DNA from: Hyphomicrobium nitrativorans NL23
GTDB lineage: Bacteria; Pseudomonadota; Alphaproteobacteria; Rhizobiales; Hyphomicrobiaceae
Assembly (NCBI RefSeq): GCF_000503895.1
Contig: NC_022997.1
Location: forward strand, 1,074,501 to 1,138,500
DNA length: 64,000 bases
Direction of reading: 5' to 3'
The notes below the pieces were generated by a model. It saw only the letters and a program-made list of their open reading frames with translations. It did no database searches and was not told where the DNA came from. Below are positions 34,005 to 43,167 of this stretch, piece by piece. Each line of letters begins with the position of its first letter. The first letter of the stretch is position 1. The position numbers were made by a program, and so were the translations under genes.

Positions 34005-34343
34005 TCATTGTTCGCCAGTCTCTCGTTGCAGATCGGCGGGTCCGAACGCGATTTCGCCTGATGTGGCGTCAAAGAGATCTTGCCATTCCAGGTTCATGGT
34101 CTCGATCAAACGGATTTTCCAAATCCGCTGCCACTCCTTAAGCTGCTTCTCGCGCCGAATGGCCTCCGTTAGGAGATCGTGCATCTCGTAGTAAACGAGA
34201 TGCTTCACGCCATGTTTTTTCGTGAAGCCGGGCACAAGCCCCTGAGTGTGCTCGGCCATGCGCTTATGAAGATCGCTCGTCACCTCGACGTAGAGAGTGC
34301 CGTTTCGCCTGCCGGCGAGAATGTAGACGCAGGGGCGTTTCAT
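34005..34343 (-). CDS. Small GIY-YIG nuclease family protein
   Basis: A 112-residue single-domain protein of the GIY-YIG superfamily (YhbQ/URI-like). The signature reads VYILAG, then GTLYVEVTSDLHKRMAEH, then AIRREKQLKEWQRIWKIRLIE, with the catalytic region Tyr, Arg and Glu in place. The second motif is YVE instead of the usual YIG: Glu20 replaces a glycine that is nearly always present, which may impair or alter cleavage. Its function is unknown for this branch. The REP-like doublet lies directly behind it. Confidence 0.88.
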   Translation of the reverse strand: MKRPCVYILAGRRNGTLYVEVTSDLHKRMAEHTQGLVPGFTKKHGVKHLVYYEMHDLLTEAIRREKQLKEWQRIWKIRLIETMNLEWQDLFDATSGEIAFGPADLQRETGEQ

Positions 34344-34358
34344 GACACATGGAGTGTG

Positions 34359-35108
34359 TCAGATGCACCGTCCGCCGTCGACTTCGATGGCGATGCCGGT
34401 GATGAAGTGCGAGGCGGGGTCGGCGAGGAACAGTGCGGCGTTGGCGATGTCGGAGGGCTTCGACATGCGCCCGAGCGGAATGCCCGCGACGAAGCGTGCG
34501 CGGTTTTCGGCCGTGTCGGCCGTTCCCATGAACTCTTCGAGAAGGCCGGTTTCGCCGATCACGGGATTGATGGCGTTGACGCGGATGTTCTTCGGCGCAA
34601 GCTCGGCTGCCATCGATTTCGTCAGCGTGATCACCGCGCCTTTCGAGCCGTTGTACCAGGTGAGGCCGGGGCGTGGCCTCAGGCCCGCTGTCGACGCCGT
34701 GTTGACGATCGAGCCGCCACCGCGTTTTTCAAGCTCGGGCACGGCCGCGAGCGTCATGAGGTAGATCGACTTTACGTTGACGGCGTAGATGCGGTCGAAT
34801 TCGTCCTCGCTCACCGTCATCAGCGACTGGTTGCGATGCGTTGCGCCCGCGTTGTTGACGACGATGTCGAGGCCACCGAACGCGTTGACCGTCGTTTCGA
34901 CGAGACGCGTCACGTCGTCTTTTTTCGAAACGTCGGCGGCGACGGACAGAGCGCCGTTGCCGATTGCGGCGGCGGTTGCTTCGGCGCGCGCGGCGTCGAT
35001 GTCGGCTACGACGACTTTCGCGCCTTCGGCTGCGAACGCGTCCGCGATGCCGCGTCCGAAGCCGGATGCGGCTCCGGTGACGATGGCGATCTTATCGGTC
35101 AATCTCAT
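34359..35108 (-). CDS. SDR family oxidoreductase
   Basis: A 249-residue classical short-chain dehydrogenase. The NAD(P)-binding motif is TGAASGFGRG, followed by VVADID (Asp suggests NAD preference) and NNAG. The catalytic Ser is in NTASTAG and the YxxxK motif in TWYNGSKGAVI. The C-terminus HFITGIAIEVDGG is typical. It resembles 3-oxoacyl-ACP or glucose dehydrogenase-like SDRs, but the substrate is not evident. The ATG at 35108 lies nine bases after the pheA stop, so it probably belongs to the kdsB-pheA transcript. Confidence 0.9.
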   Translation of the reverse strand: MRLTDKIAIVTGAASGFGRGIADAFAAEGAKVVVADIDAARAEATAAAIGNGALSVAADVSKKDDVTRLVETTVNAFGGLDIVVNNAGATHRNQSLMTVSEDEFDRIYAVNVKSIYLMTLAAVPELEKRGGGSIVNTASTAGLRPRPGLTWYNGSKGAVITLTKSMAAELAPKNIRVNAINPVIGETGLLEEFMGTADTAENRARFVAGIPLGRMSKPSDIANAALFLADPASHFITGIAIEVDGGRCI

Positions 35109-35117
35109 TGCGATCTC

Positions 35118-36023
35118 TCAGCGGACGCTGCCGCCTGGGGCGACGGGAGGAGCCGCAGCTTCGGCCGCCTCGATCCGGTAGGGGCTTGCGAGATAGGTGC
35201 CGAGCAGGCGAACCTCGGTCGAGAAGAACGACAGCTCCTCCAGCGCGAGTTGGACGGAGCGATCGCGCGGGTGTCCTTCGATGTCGGCGTAGAACATGGT
35301 CGCGTTGAACGTGCCTTCGAGCTGATAGCTTTCGAGCTTCGTCATGTTGACGCCGTTGGTGGCAAACCCGCCGAGCGCCTTGTAGAGCGCGGCCGGGACG
35401 TTGCGGACGCGGAACAGGAAGGTGGTCACGACGGGGCCGTCGTCGGGCTCCGCGTCGTCGGGGTCTTTTGCCAGAATGAGGAAGCGCGTCGTGTTGTGCG
35501 CTTCGTCCTCGATGTCGGCGCTCAGGACGTCGAGGCCATAGATTTCGGCTGCGAGACGGGACGCGATGGCGGCGAGGGTGGGCTCGCCCTGTTCCGCCAC
35601 GATCCGGGCCGATCCCGCGGTGTCCGCCTCGGGTACGGGGGTGAGGCCGAGCGTGCGGAGCGCCTTGCGGCACTGGCCGAGCGCCTGGGTGTGGCTCAGC
35701 ACCTTCTTGATGGTGGCGAGGGACGCGCCCTTCACGCCCAGCAGCTGGTGGCGCACGCGCAGGAAGTGCTCGCCCACGATGTAGAGATCCGCACCGGGAA
35801 GCAGGTGATGGATGTCCGCTACGCGGCCGGCCACCGAGTTCTCGATCGGGATCATCGCGAAGCGTACGTCGCCGGACTTCACGGCCGCCAGGGCGTCCTC
35901 GAAGGTCGGATAGGGGATGGCTTCGAGGTCCGGGAACGCCTCCGCGCAGGCGAGGTGAGAATTCGCGCCCGGCTCACCCTGATAGGCGATGCGAGGGGGC
36001 GTGGCGTCGGCGGACTGGGGCAT
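35118..36023 (-). CDS. pheA: Prephenate dehydratase
   Basis: A 301-residue monofunctional enzyme, with no chorismate mutase domain. The catalytic domain has IAYQGEPGANSHLACAE, MIPIENSVAGRVADIHHLL and EDEAHNTTRFLIL (the TRF motif). A C-terminal ACT domain follows (TTFLFRVRNVPAALYKALGG and TKLESYQLEGTFNATMFYAD), which normally binds phenylalanine for feedback control. It converts prephenate to phenylpyruvate in the cytosol. It lies 144 bases downstream of kdsB and just ahead of the SDR gene. Confidence 0.96.
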   Translation of the reverse strand: MPQSADATPPRIAYQGEPGANSHLACAEAFPDLEAIPYPTFEDALAAVKSGDVRFAMIPIENSVAGRVADIHHLLPGADLYIVGEHFLRVRHQLLGVKGASLATIKKVLSHTQALGQCRKALRTLGLTPVPEADTAGSARIVAEQGEPTLAAIASRLAAEIYGLDVLSADIEDEAHNTTRFLILAKDPDDAEPDDGPVVTTFLFRVRNVPAALYKALGGFATNGVNMTKLESYQLEGTFNATMFYADIEGHPRDRSVQLALEELSFFSTEVRLLGTYLASPYRIEAAEAAAPPVAPGGSVR

Positions 36024-36167
36024 GATGAGGACTCGGGCTTTGGGTCAGGAAGGGCGACGAAGGAAGTGCAGGATTGTGCGGACACGCGCAGCGGCGCGCC
36101 CGCCATCAAAATCGAAACGGCCGCGCGAACTTCAAATCTTTTCTCGGATCGCCGCAATGCACGGTGG

Positions 36168-36914
36168 TTATGCCCGCTTCGCCTTCCTGACGAGCTTGCG
36201 TGCCCGTTCGAGGTCGTCGGGAGTATCGACACCGAGGGGAACAGTGTCAACGATGGCCACGTCGATACGCATGCCGTCCTCCAGCGCACGGAGCTGCTCC
36301 AGCTTCTCGCGCGTTTCGAGATACGAGGGCGGCAACGAGACGAACCGCTCGATGGCGGTGCGCCGGTAGGCGTAAAGGCCGATGTGGTGGAACAGCGGTC
36401 CGTCGCCGTGGGGTGCGGTCGCGCGCGTGAAGTAAAGGGCGCGCAGGCGGTTCTTCTCGGGGAGAGGCGTGCCGACGATCTTCACCACGTTGGGGTTCGT
36501 GCGTTCGTCGGGATCGGTGATCTCGGCTGCGAGGGTCGCGATGTCGGGACCTTTGACGTCGAGGGCGGACGCGCATTCGCGGATAAGGGCCGGGTCGATG
36601 GTCGGGAGATCGCCCTGCAGGTTGACGACGATGTCCGCCTCCGATTCCGGATCGATGCGGCTCAAAGCCTCGAAGATGCGGTCGGAGCCCGAGACGTGGT
36701 CGGGCCGGGTGATCATGGCCTCGCCCCCGGCGGAGCGCACGGCGTTCACGATTTCGTCCGAGTCGGCGGCCACGACCACGCGCCCCATGGCCGCGTCGTG
36801 GGCCTTGCGCCAGACGTGGACGATCATCGGCTCGCCTTCGATGTCGGCGAGAGGCTTGTCGGGCAGTCGGGTCGAGGCCATGCGGGCCGGTATGATGATC
36901 AGGGCTCTCGTCAT
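36168..36914 (-). CDS. kdsB: 3-deoxy-manno-octulosonate cytidylyltransferase
   Basis: A 248-residue CMP-KDO synthetase. It activates KDO with CTP for lipid A/LPS inner-core synthesis. Motifs seen are [21 protein letters not shown] at the nucleotide site (the signature R..S.R.P.K), [24 protein letters not shown] and [18 protein letters not shown]. The ATG at 36914 has GGAGAG about six bases upstream. It heads a probable kdsB-pheA-SDR operon and is divergent from cycM. Confidence 0.96.
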   Translation of the reverse strand: MTRALIIIPARMASTRLPDKPLADIEGEPMIVHVWRKAHDAAMGRVVVAADSDEIVNAVRSAGGEAMITRPDHVSGSDRIFEALSRIDPESEADIVVNLQGDLPTIDPALIRECASALDVKGPDIATLAAEITDPDERTNPNVVKIVGTPLPEKNRLRALYFTRATAPHGDGPLFHHIGLYAYRRTAIERFVSLPPSYLETREKLEQLRALEDGMRIDVAIVDTVPLGVDTPDDLERARKLVRKAKRA

Positions 36915-37277
36915 CGTGGGCTCTCCGTCGCGTTTCCGGCCCCGGGCTGCCCCCAGTTCGGACACTTGGTCCTATGGAAGCGGGGCCCCCATGGAAGCAG
37001 GATGTCGATGGCCTGTCCCGTGCGGGCGGGCAGACGATCCGAGGCCCCTGCGGGGGCATGAGCTGTAGACTGGCAGCCCCAAGGGTTGCAAGGCGTGGTG
37101 CAGGCCCTTTAGATGCGGTCTGCTGGTTCGGTTCGATTTGAGCCGATGGGTCCGTCTGGGGCGGGAGCGGGACGCCTGCGCTCAGACCGGGGAATGACGT
37201 GGCAGCGCTCGGGCTGTCGCATGTCTCGGGTGAGGATTTCGGGGGCGGAAGCGCGTCCCGCGGGCAGGAAGAAAGAG
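36915..37277. other. Divergent region between kdsB and cycM
   Basis: 363 bases without a gene. On the plus strand TTGCAA (37086-37091) and TTTAGA (37108-37113), 16 bases apart, are a possible cycM promoter. A short direct repeat ATGGAAGC occurs near 36975 and 36990. The rest shows nothing I can name. Confidence 0.4.
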
Positions 37278-37910
37278 ATGATGGATTCCTTCGAGCTGAA
37301 CAAGATTGCGGGCGGTGTACTGCTGGCGTTGCTTCTCATCTTCGTGCCTAAGACGTTGATCAACGAGTTGAGCCACCACGGGCCGGTCACCGGCGGTTTC
37401 ACGCTTCCCCAGCCCGATGGTGATGGTGCGGCGCCCGCGGACGGCGGCGCGCCTGTGGCGGGGCCGAAGGCGTTCGATCCCGCGGACGTCGTTGCGCTGG
37501 TGGGCGATGCAAGCCCCGACGACGGGAAAGCGGCTTTCCGGGCGTGCGCGGCGTGCCACTCCGCGGACAAGGGTGCCGCGAGCAAGGCCGGTCCCAATCT
37601 CTACGGCGTTCTGGGCCGCGCGCTGGGGAGCGTCGGCGATTTCGGCGGATATTCGGACGTGATCAAGAGCAAGGGCGGCGAGTGGAGCTATGAAGCGCTG
37701 GCCGAATTCCTGCACGCTCCGCGCGGATATCTGCCGGGTACGCGGATGGTGTTCAACGGCGTCTCGGATAACGCGACGCTTGCCGATCTGATCGCGTATC
37801 TCAGGTCGCTCGCGGATAGCCCGGCGCCTCTGCCGGCGCCCGCGGCTGCCGCACCTGCCGAAGATGCCCCTGCTGCGGTACCGGAAACGCCGGCTGCGCC
37901 TGCACCTTAA
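37278..37910 (+). CDS. cycM: Membrane-anchored c-type cytochrome (CycM-like)
   Basis: A 210-residue cytochrome. An N-terminal helix (about residues 9-25, IAGGVLLALLLIFVPKTL) anchors it in the inner membrane. A Pro/Asp/Gly-rich linker follows and then a class I cytochrome c domain with CAACH (Cys90, Cys93, His94) and the methionine ligand in LPGTRMVFNG. Alphaproteobacterial CycM carries electrons from the bc1 complex to an aa3 oxidase. The C-terminal 30 residues are an Ala/Pro-rich tail. Two adjacent ATGs (37278, 37281) are possible; an AGGAAG stretch precedes both. Confidence 0.92.
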   Translation: MMDSFELNKIAGGVLLALLLIFVPKTLINELSHHGPVTGGFTLPQPDGDGAAPADGGAPVAGPKAFDPADVVALVGDASPDDGKAAFRACAACHSADKGAASKAGPNLYGVLGRALGSVGDFGGYSDVIKSKGGEWSYEALAEFLHAPRGYLPGTRMVFNGVSDNATLADLIAYLRSLADSPAPLPAPAAAAPAEDAPAAVPETPAAPAP

Positions 37911-38009
37911 GATCGTTGCGAGGGGGCGGCGCGATAGGCCGCCCTATCTTGCCGATGTTTAATCCGTATCCCGTGAGAAGGCGTGCTAGGAACTGATTTT
38001 CCCCTGGTC

Positions 38010-38031
38010 CGGCCCTGATTTTCCAGGGCCG
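38010..38031. other. Hairpin between cycM and the first yejA-like gene
   Basis: CGGCCCTG-ATTTTC-CAGGGCCG, a perfect 8-bp stem, about 100 bases past cycM. No U tract follows on either strand, so terminator function is doubtful. Confidence 0.35.
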
Positions 38032-38095
38032 TCGACCTGCGCGGCGGCACGTGCCACAGTTCCGTGTTCGCCCGGTTTTCGACGGAACGGAATGG

Positions 38096-40090
38096 ATGAC
38101 GGCATTGATGGTGCAGCGCCCTACGACCTCCTTTTTCTCGCTCCTCATCGTGGCCTTGGCCACAAGCGCTGCGGCCTTTGGGCAAGGTGCGGAGGCTCCA
38201 GGAGCGGAGGCGGTCGCTGAGCCGCCCGCGCCGCCCGCACAGGTTCGTCATCACGCCTTGTCGCTTGTGGGCGAGCCGAGGTTCGGGCCCGATTTCAAGC
38301 ATTTCGACTGGGTGAACCCCAACGCGCCCAAGGGCGGCGTGGTGCGGTTTGCGACGCAGGGCACGTTCGATTCCCTCAATCCGTTCTCGATCCGCGGCGT
38401 GCCGGCGGGTGGCGTCGGCATGATCTACAACACGCTCATGGCCGGCAGCCCCGACGAGCCGTCGACGGAATACGGCCTGATTGCGGAATGGGTGTCGTTT
38501 CCGGACGATTTCAGCTCGGTCACGTTCGGGCTGCGGCCCGAGGCGCGCTTCCACGACGGGGAGCCGATCAAGCCCGAGGATGTGATCTTCTCGCTCGACG
38601 CCATCAAGGCGGCTAACCCGATGTACGGCCGCTATTACGCCAACGTCGTGCGCGGCGAGAAGACCGGACCGCACGAGGTGACGTTCACGTTCGATCAGAA
38701 GGGCAACCGGGAGCTGCCGCAGATCCTCGGCCAGCTTGCCGTGCTGCCCAAGCACTTCTGGGAAGGCAAGGCGCGCAACGGCGAGCCGCGCGATCTTGCA
38801 AAGAGTACGCTCGAAGTGCCGCTCGGATCGGGCCCCTATCGGATCAAGGAGTTCGACACCGGCAACCGCATCGTGTTCGAGCGTGTGGAGGACTACTGGG
38901 CGAAGGATCTTCCGGTCGCGATCGGGCAATGGAATTTCGGCGAGCTGCGCTTTCAATACTTCCGCGAGCGGGTTGCTGCGTTCGAAGACTTCAAGAGCGG
39001 GCGCGCGGACTTCTGGCGCGAGAACACTGCGAGCGCGTGGGCCACGCAGTTCAACTTCGACGCGCTCAAAAAAGGGTTCGTCAAAAAAGAGGTGATCCCG
39101 ACCGAGGGCGTCGCTCGGATGCAGGGCTTCGCATTCAACATCCGCCGGCCGAAGTTTCAGGATCGGCGCGTGCGGCAGGCGTTCAATCTGGCCTTCGATT
39201 TCGAAGACCTGAACCGCAGCTTGCTGTTCGGTCAGTACAGCCGCGTGCATAGTTATTTCGACAATTCCGAGCTTGCAGCGAAGGGGCTTCCGGAAGGGCG
39301 CGAGCTCGAAATCCTCAAGGCGCACGAGAAGGACCTGCCGCCGGAAGTTTTCACAACCGAGTGGAAGAACCCGACGTTTGCGACGCGCGAGGATGCGCGC
39401 GACAATCTCGCGAAGGCGATGGCGCTGCTGAAGGAAGCCGGATGGGAGATCCGCACCGAGGAAGTCGAGGATGCCGACTGCGGTTTCTTCTGCAAGGCGA
39501 TGCAAACCGTCGGTCTTGGTTCGAAGCGCACGGAGCAGGTTCTGCGCAACGCCAAGGGCGAGCCGTTCACGGTGGAATTCCTGATCGGGTCGGATTCGTT
39601 CGAGCGCCACATCGCGCACTATCGCGCCAACCTCGCCAAGATCGGCATCCGGGCAACGACGCGTGTCGTCGATCCCGCAGGATACGAGCGGCGCGAGATG
39701 AGCCGCGACTACGACATCATCATCGACATGTTCCCGCAGTCCATTTCGCCCGGCAACGAGCAGCGCGACTTCTGGGGCTCGGCGGCGGCGGACCATGACG
39801 GAAGCCGCAATACCATCGGTATCAAGGACCCGGTGATCGATTCCATCATCGAGACGCTGGTGTTCGCCAAGGATCGCGACGAACTGGTGGCCGCGACGCG
39901 GGCGCTGGATCGCGTGCTGCTCTGGGGCCATTACGTGGTTCCGCATTGGTACAATCCCAACGAGTGGATTGCGACGTGGGATATGTTCGGCAGGCCCGAT
40001 AAACTTCCCTCTCAGACTTCGGCGCTGACGCAGGTGTGGTGGGTGGATCAGGACAAGCTGAAGGCCCTTCAGGCCGCACGCAGGAACTGA
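38096..40090 (+). CDS. Extracellular solute-binding protein, YejA-like (copy 1)
   Basis: A 664-residue periplasmic binding protein of family 5 (oligopeptide/microcin C type). A signal peptide (SFFSLLIVALATSAAAFG) is followed by an Ala/Pro/Glu-rich segment. The mature part has typical YejA stretches: FKHFDWVNPNAPKGGVVRF, FDSLNPFSIRGVPAGG, SVTFGLRPEARFHDGEPI, PLGSGPYRIKEFDTG, NIRRPKFQDRRVRQAFNLAF and PHWYNPNEWIATWDMFG. It should bind peptides and deliver them to the YejBEF transporter encoded just downstream. The ATG at 38096 gives a clean signal peptide but its ribosome site is weak, so a start at 38108 is possible. Confidence 0.92.
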   Translation: MTALMVQRPTTSFFSLLIVALATSAAAFGQGAEAPGAEAVAEPPAPPAQVRHHALSLVGEPRFGPDFKHFDWVNPNAPKGGVVRFATQGTFDSLNPFSIRGVPAGGVGMIYNTLMAGSPDEPSTEYGLIAEWVSFPDDFSSVTFGLRPEARFHDGEPIKPEDVIFSLDAIKAANPMYGRYYANVVRGEKTGPHEVTFTFDQKGNRELPQILGQLAVLPKHFWEGKARNGEPRDLAKSTLEVPLGSGPYRIKEFDTGNRIVFERVEDYWAKDLPVAIGQWNFGELRFQYFRERVAAFEDFKSGRADFWRENTASAWATQFNFDALKKGFVKKEVIPTEGVARMQGFAFNIRRPKFQDRRVRQAFNLAFDFEDLNRSLLFGQYSRVHSYFDNSELAAKGLPEGRELEILKAHEKDLPPEVFTTEWKNPTFATREDARDNLAKAMALLKEAGWEIRTEEVEDADCGFFCKAMQTVGLGSKRTEQVLRNAKGEPFTVEFLIGSDSFERHIAHYRANLAKIGIRATTRVVDPAGYERREMSRDYDIIIDMFPQSISPGNEQRDFWGSAAADHDGSRNTIGIKDPVIDSIIETLVFAKDRDELVAATRALDRVLLWGHYVVPHWYNPNEWIATWDMFGRPDKLPSQTSALTQVWWVDQDKLKALQAARRN

Positions 40091-40095
40091 CGACG

Positions 40096-41976
40096 ATGGG
40101 CCTGCGGAGACTGCAAGACGACATGACGGGTGCGGTGACGGTGCGCAAGGTGCCGCGCGAGGCTTTTGCGTTTCTGGCCATGTTGGCGCTCGCTGTCGGG
40201 CTTGCCGCATCGCCAGCCGCGGCCGAGCCCAGGCACGGGCTCTCGATCTTCGGCGATCTCAAGTATCCGGCCGACTTCACGCACTTCGATTACGTGAACC
40301 CGGATGCGCCGAAGGGCGGGCGCGTCTCGCAGATCGGCTCTGGCGGTCTGACCACGTTCGACAGTTTCAATCCGTTCATTCTCCGGGGCGACGCGGCGCA
40401 GGGGCTCGCTCTGTTGTTCGACAGTCTCATGGCGCGGGCCATGGACGAGCCGGATGCGGTCTATGGGCTGGTTGCGGAAACCGCCGATCTTGCAGACGAC
40501 GGCATGTCCGTCACGTTCAAGCTGCGCCCCGAGGCCAAGTTTGCGGATGGCTCTCCGCTGACGGCGGAGGACGTCGTCTTCTCCTTCGACACGATCAAGT
40601 CGAAAGGCCATCCGGCGATTTCGGGCCAGATCCGCGACGTGGAGAAGGCGGAGGCGCTCGATGCGCATACCGTGCGCTATACGTTCAAGGGTACGCTGAC
40701 GCGCGATCTGCCGATTAACGTCGCGACGTTGCCGATACTGTCCAAGGCCTATTATACCGAAAACGCGTTCGACCAGACGACGCTGACGCCGCCGCTCGGA
40801 TCGGGGCCGTACAAGGTCGGGAATTTTCGCGCGGGCACGTATGTCGCCTATACGCGGCGCGAGGATTACTGGGGCCGCGATTTGCCCGTCAACCGGGGCC
40901 AGAACAATTTCGACGAAGTGCGCTACGAGTATTTCCGCGACCGCACGCTCGAACTCGAAAACCTGCTGTCCGGCAACTTCGATTTCCGCGAGGAATTCAC
41001 CGCACGCGACTGGTCGACCAGCTACGACGTCGCGGCGGTGCGCGATGGGCGCATTTTGCGCCAGACGCTCGACGACGAACGCCCCTCCGGTGCACAGGGC
41101 TTTTTCATCAACACGCGCCGGGATAAATTCAAGGACATCCGCGTGCGCGAGGCGCTGGGCTATGCCTTCGACTTCGAGTGGAGCAACCGCAACCTGTTTT
41201 TCGGGCTCTATACGCGGACGGCGAGCTTCTTCGAAAACTCGGACATGAAAGCCGGCGGGCTGCCGACGGCCGACGAACTCAAGCTGCTGGAGCCGCACCG
41301 GGATCGCTTGCCTGAGGCTGTGTTCGGCGAGCCCGTGTCGCCGTCCGTGACCGACGGCAGCGGGAGCAACCGGGAAAATCTGCGCCGCGCGGCGAAGCTT
41401 CTGGCGGAGGCCGGCTGGGAGCAGACGCGTGACGGGTTGCGCAACGCTAAGGGCGAGAAGCTCTCGGTCGAGTTCCTGCTGTTCGAGGTGAATTTCGAGC
41501 GCATCATTGCGCCGTTCATCAAGAACCTGCAGTTGATCGGTGTCGACGCCACCATGCGGCGGGTCGATCCCGCGCAGTATCAGCGCCGTCTCAAGGATTT
41601 CGATTTCGATATCACGACGCAACGCTATTCCTTGCGGTTGTCCCCCGGTATCGAACTCAAGAACTATTGGGGCTCGGATGCCGCTGCCATGAGCGGAAGC
41701 TACAACCTCGCCGGTATTGCGGATCCCGTGCTCGACGACCTGATCGACCGGGTCGTCAAAGCGCAGTCCCGCGAGGAGCTGGTTGCGGCGACGCGGGCGG
41801 CGGATCGCGTGCTGCGGGCGGGTCATTATTGGATTCCGCAGTGGTACAAGGGGTCTCATCAGATCGCGTTCTGGGACAAGTTCGGCTGGCCAGACGTGAA
41901 GCCCAAGTACGCGCGCGGCGCGCTTGAGACGTGGTGGTTCGACGGCGAAAAGGCTAAGTCCGCGGGACGGCGTTAG
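40096..41976 (+). CDS. Extracellular solute-binding protein, YejA-like (copy 2)
   Basis: A 626-residue paralogue of the preceding gene, starting five bases after its stop. The signal peptide lies at about residues 20-43 (FLAMLALAVGLAASPAAAE). Shared blocks include FTHFDYVNPDAPKGGRVSQI, SVTFKLRPEAKFADGSPL, PLGSGPYKVGNFRAGTYVAY, RRDKFKDIRVREALGYAFDF and IPQWYKGSHQIAFWDKFGWP. The sequence is clearly diverged from copy 1, so the two may bind different peptides for the same transporter. An in-frame ATG at 40123 could be the real start. Confidence 0.92.
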   Translation: MGLRRLQDDMTGAVTVRKVPREAFAFLAMLALAVGLAASPAAAEPRHGLSIFGDLKYPADFTHFDYVNPDAPKGGRVSQIGSGGLTTFDSFNPFILRGDAAQGLALLFDSLMARAMDEPDAVYGLVAETADLADDGMSVTFKLRPEAKFADGSPLTAEDVVFSFDTIKSKGHPAISGQIRDVEKAEALDAHTVRYTFKGTLTRDLPINVATLPILSKAYYTENAFDQTTLTPPLGSGPYKVGNFRAGTYVAYTRREDYWGRDLPVNRGQNNFDEVRYEYFRDRTLELENLLSGNFDFREEFTARDWSTSYDVAAVRDGRILRQTLDDERPSGAQGFFINTRRDKFKDIRVREALGYAFDFEWSNRNLFFGLYTRTASFFENSDMKAGGLPTADELKLLEPHRDRLPEAVFGEPVSPSVTDGSGSNRENLRRAAKLLAEAGWEQTRDGLRNAKGEKLSVEFLLFEVNFERIIAPFIKNLQLIGVDATMRRVDPAQYQRRLKDFDFDITTQRYSLRLSPGIELKNYWGSDAAAMSGSYNLAGIADPVLDDLIDRVVKAQSREELVAATRAADRVLRAGHYWIPQWYKGSHQIAFWDKFGWPDVKPKYARGALETWWFDGEKAKSAGRR

Positions 41977-42051
41977 CGGTTTGCCCGGGGCGGACCGACG
42001 CGGTCTTGCTTAAGGGCGAACGGTGCCAGGGTCAGGGGATGTGATCGAACG

Positions 42052-43164
42052 ATGGCTTCTTATCTCCTCAAGCGCGTGCTGCTGATCGTGCCGACGATGC
42101 TCGGCATCATGCTGATCAGTTTCGCCATCATCCAGTTCGCGCCGGGTGGGCCGGTCGAGCAGATGATCGCCAAGCTTTCGGGCACCGATACCTCGATCAC
42201 CGATCGCATCGGCGGCGGGGGTGGCGGCGATACGCTCGGCGGGCAATCGCAGATGGGAGCCGGTGGAGACAGCGTCACGTCCCGTTATCGCGGCGCGCAG
42301 GGCCTCGATCCGGAGTTCATCCTGGAACTCGAACGGCAGTTCGGCTTCGACAAGCCCGCCCACGAACGCTTCTTCCTGATGATGAAGAATTATCTCACGT
42401 TCGATTTCGGCCGCAGCTACTTCCGCGACGTGTCGGTGATCGAGCTGATCAAGGAGAAGTTGCCGGTTTCGATTTCGCTCGGCATTTGGATCACGCTCAT
42501 CACCTATTTCATCTCGATTCCGCTCGGCATCCGCAAGGCGGTGCGGGATGGCGAGCGCTTCGACACCTGGACCAGCACGGCGCTGGTGATCGGTTATGCC
42601 GTGCCGGGCTTCCTCGTTGCGGTGCTGCTGTTGATCCTGTTTGCGGGCTCGTCGTTCCTGCAGATCTTCCCGTCGCGGGGGCTGTTCTCCGACAACTGGG
42701 AAGAGCTTTCTCTCTTCGGCAAGGTCGTCGATTACTTCTGGCACCTGACGCTGCCGATCATCGCCATGGCGCTCGGCTCGTTCACGACAATGACCTTTCT
42801 CACCAAGAACAGCTTCCTGGACGAGATCCGCAAGCAGTACGTGGTCACGGCGCGCTCGAAGGGGCTCGGCGAGCGCGAGGTGCTCTACGGACATATTTTC
42901 CGCAACGCCATGCTGATCATCATCGCGGGCTTCCCCGGCGCGTTCATCAGCGCGTTCTTCACGGGATCGCTTTTGATCGAGACGGTGTTCTCGCTCGACG
43001 GACTCGGGTTGCTCGGGTTCGAATCCGCCATCAAGCGCGATTATGCGGTCGTGTTCGCCACCCTTTACATCTTCGCGCTCTTGGGGCTGGTCGTGAACGT
43101 CGTCACCGATTTCGTCTATACGCTGGTCGATCCCCGGATCGACTTCGACAGCCGGGAGGTCTAG
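42052..43164 (+). CDS. yejB: Microcin C/peptide ABC transporter permease YejB
   Basis: A 370-residue inner-membrane permease of the DppB/OppB family. It has six predicted helices, one at the N-terminus and the rest after a long periplasmic loop. The long loop includes a glycine-rich stretch (GGGGGGDTLGGQSQMGAGGD) characteristic of YejB. The EAA-loop region is VVTARSKGLGEREVLYGHIF, which contacts the ATPase. It pairs with YejE to form the channel. The stop is three bases before yejE. Confidence 0.95.
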   Translation: MASYLLKRVLLIVPTMLGIMLISFAIIQFAPGGPVEQMIAKLSGTDTSITDRIGGGGGGDTLGGQSQMGAGGDSVTSRYRGAQGLDPEFILELERQFGFDKPAHERFFLMMKNYLTFDFGRSYFRDVSVIELIKEKLPVSISLGIWITLITYFISIPLGIRKAVRDGERFDTWTSTALVIGYAVPGFLVAVLLLILFAGSSFLQIFPSRGLFSDNWEELSLFGKVVDYFWHLTLPIIAMALGSFTTMTFLTKNSFLDEIRKQYVVTARSKGLGEREVLYGHIFRNAMLIIIAGFPGAFISAFFTGSLLIETVFSLDGLGLLGFESAIKRDYAVVFATLYIFALLGLVVNVVTDFVYTLVDPRIDFDSREV

Positions 43165-43167
43165 CCC

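Noticed and set aside
37907-40210. 767-codon minus-strand frame
   Set aside because: Antisense to the first YejA-like gene, low complexity, no family match.
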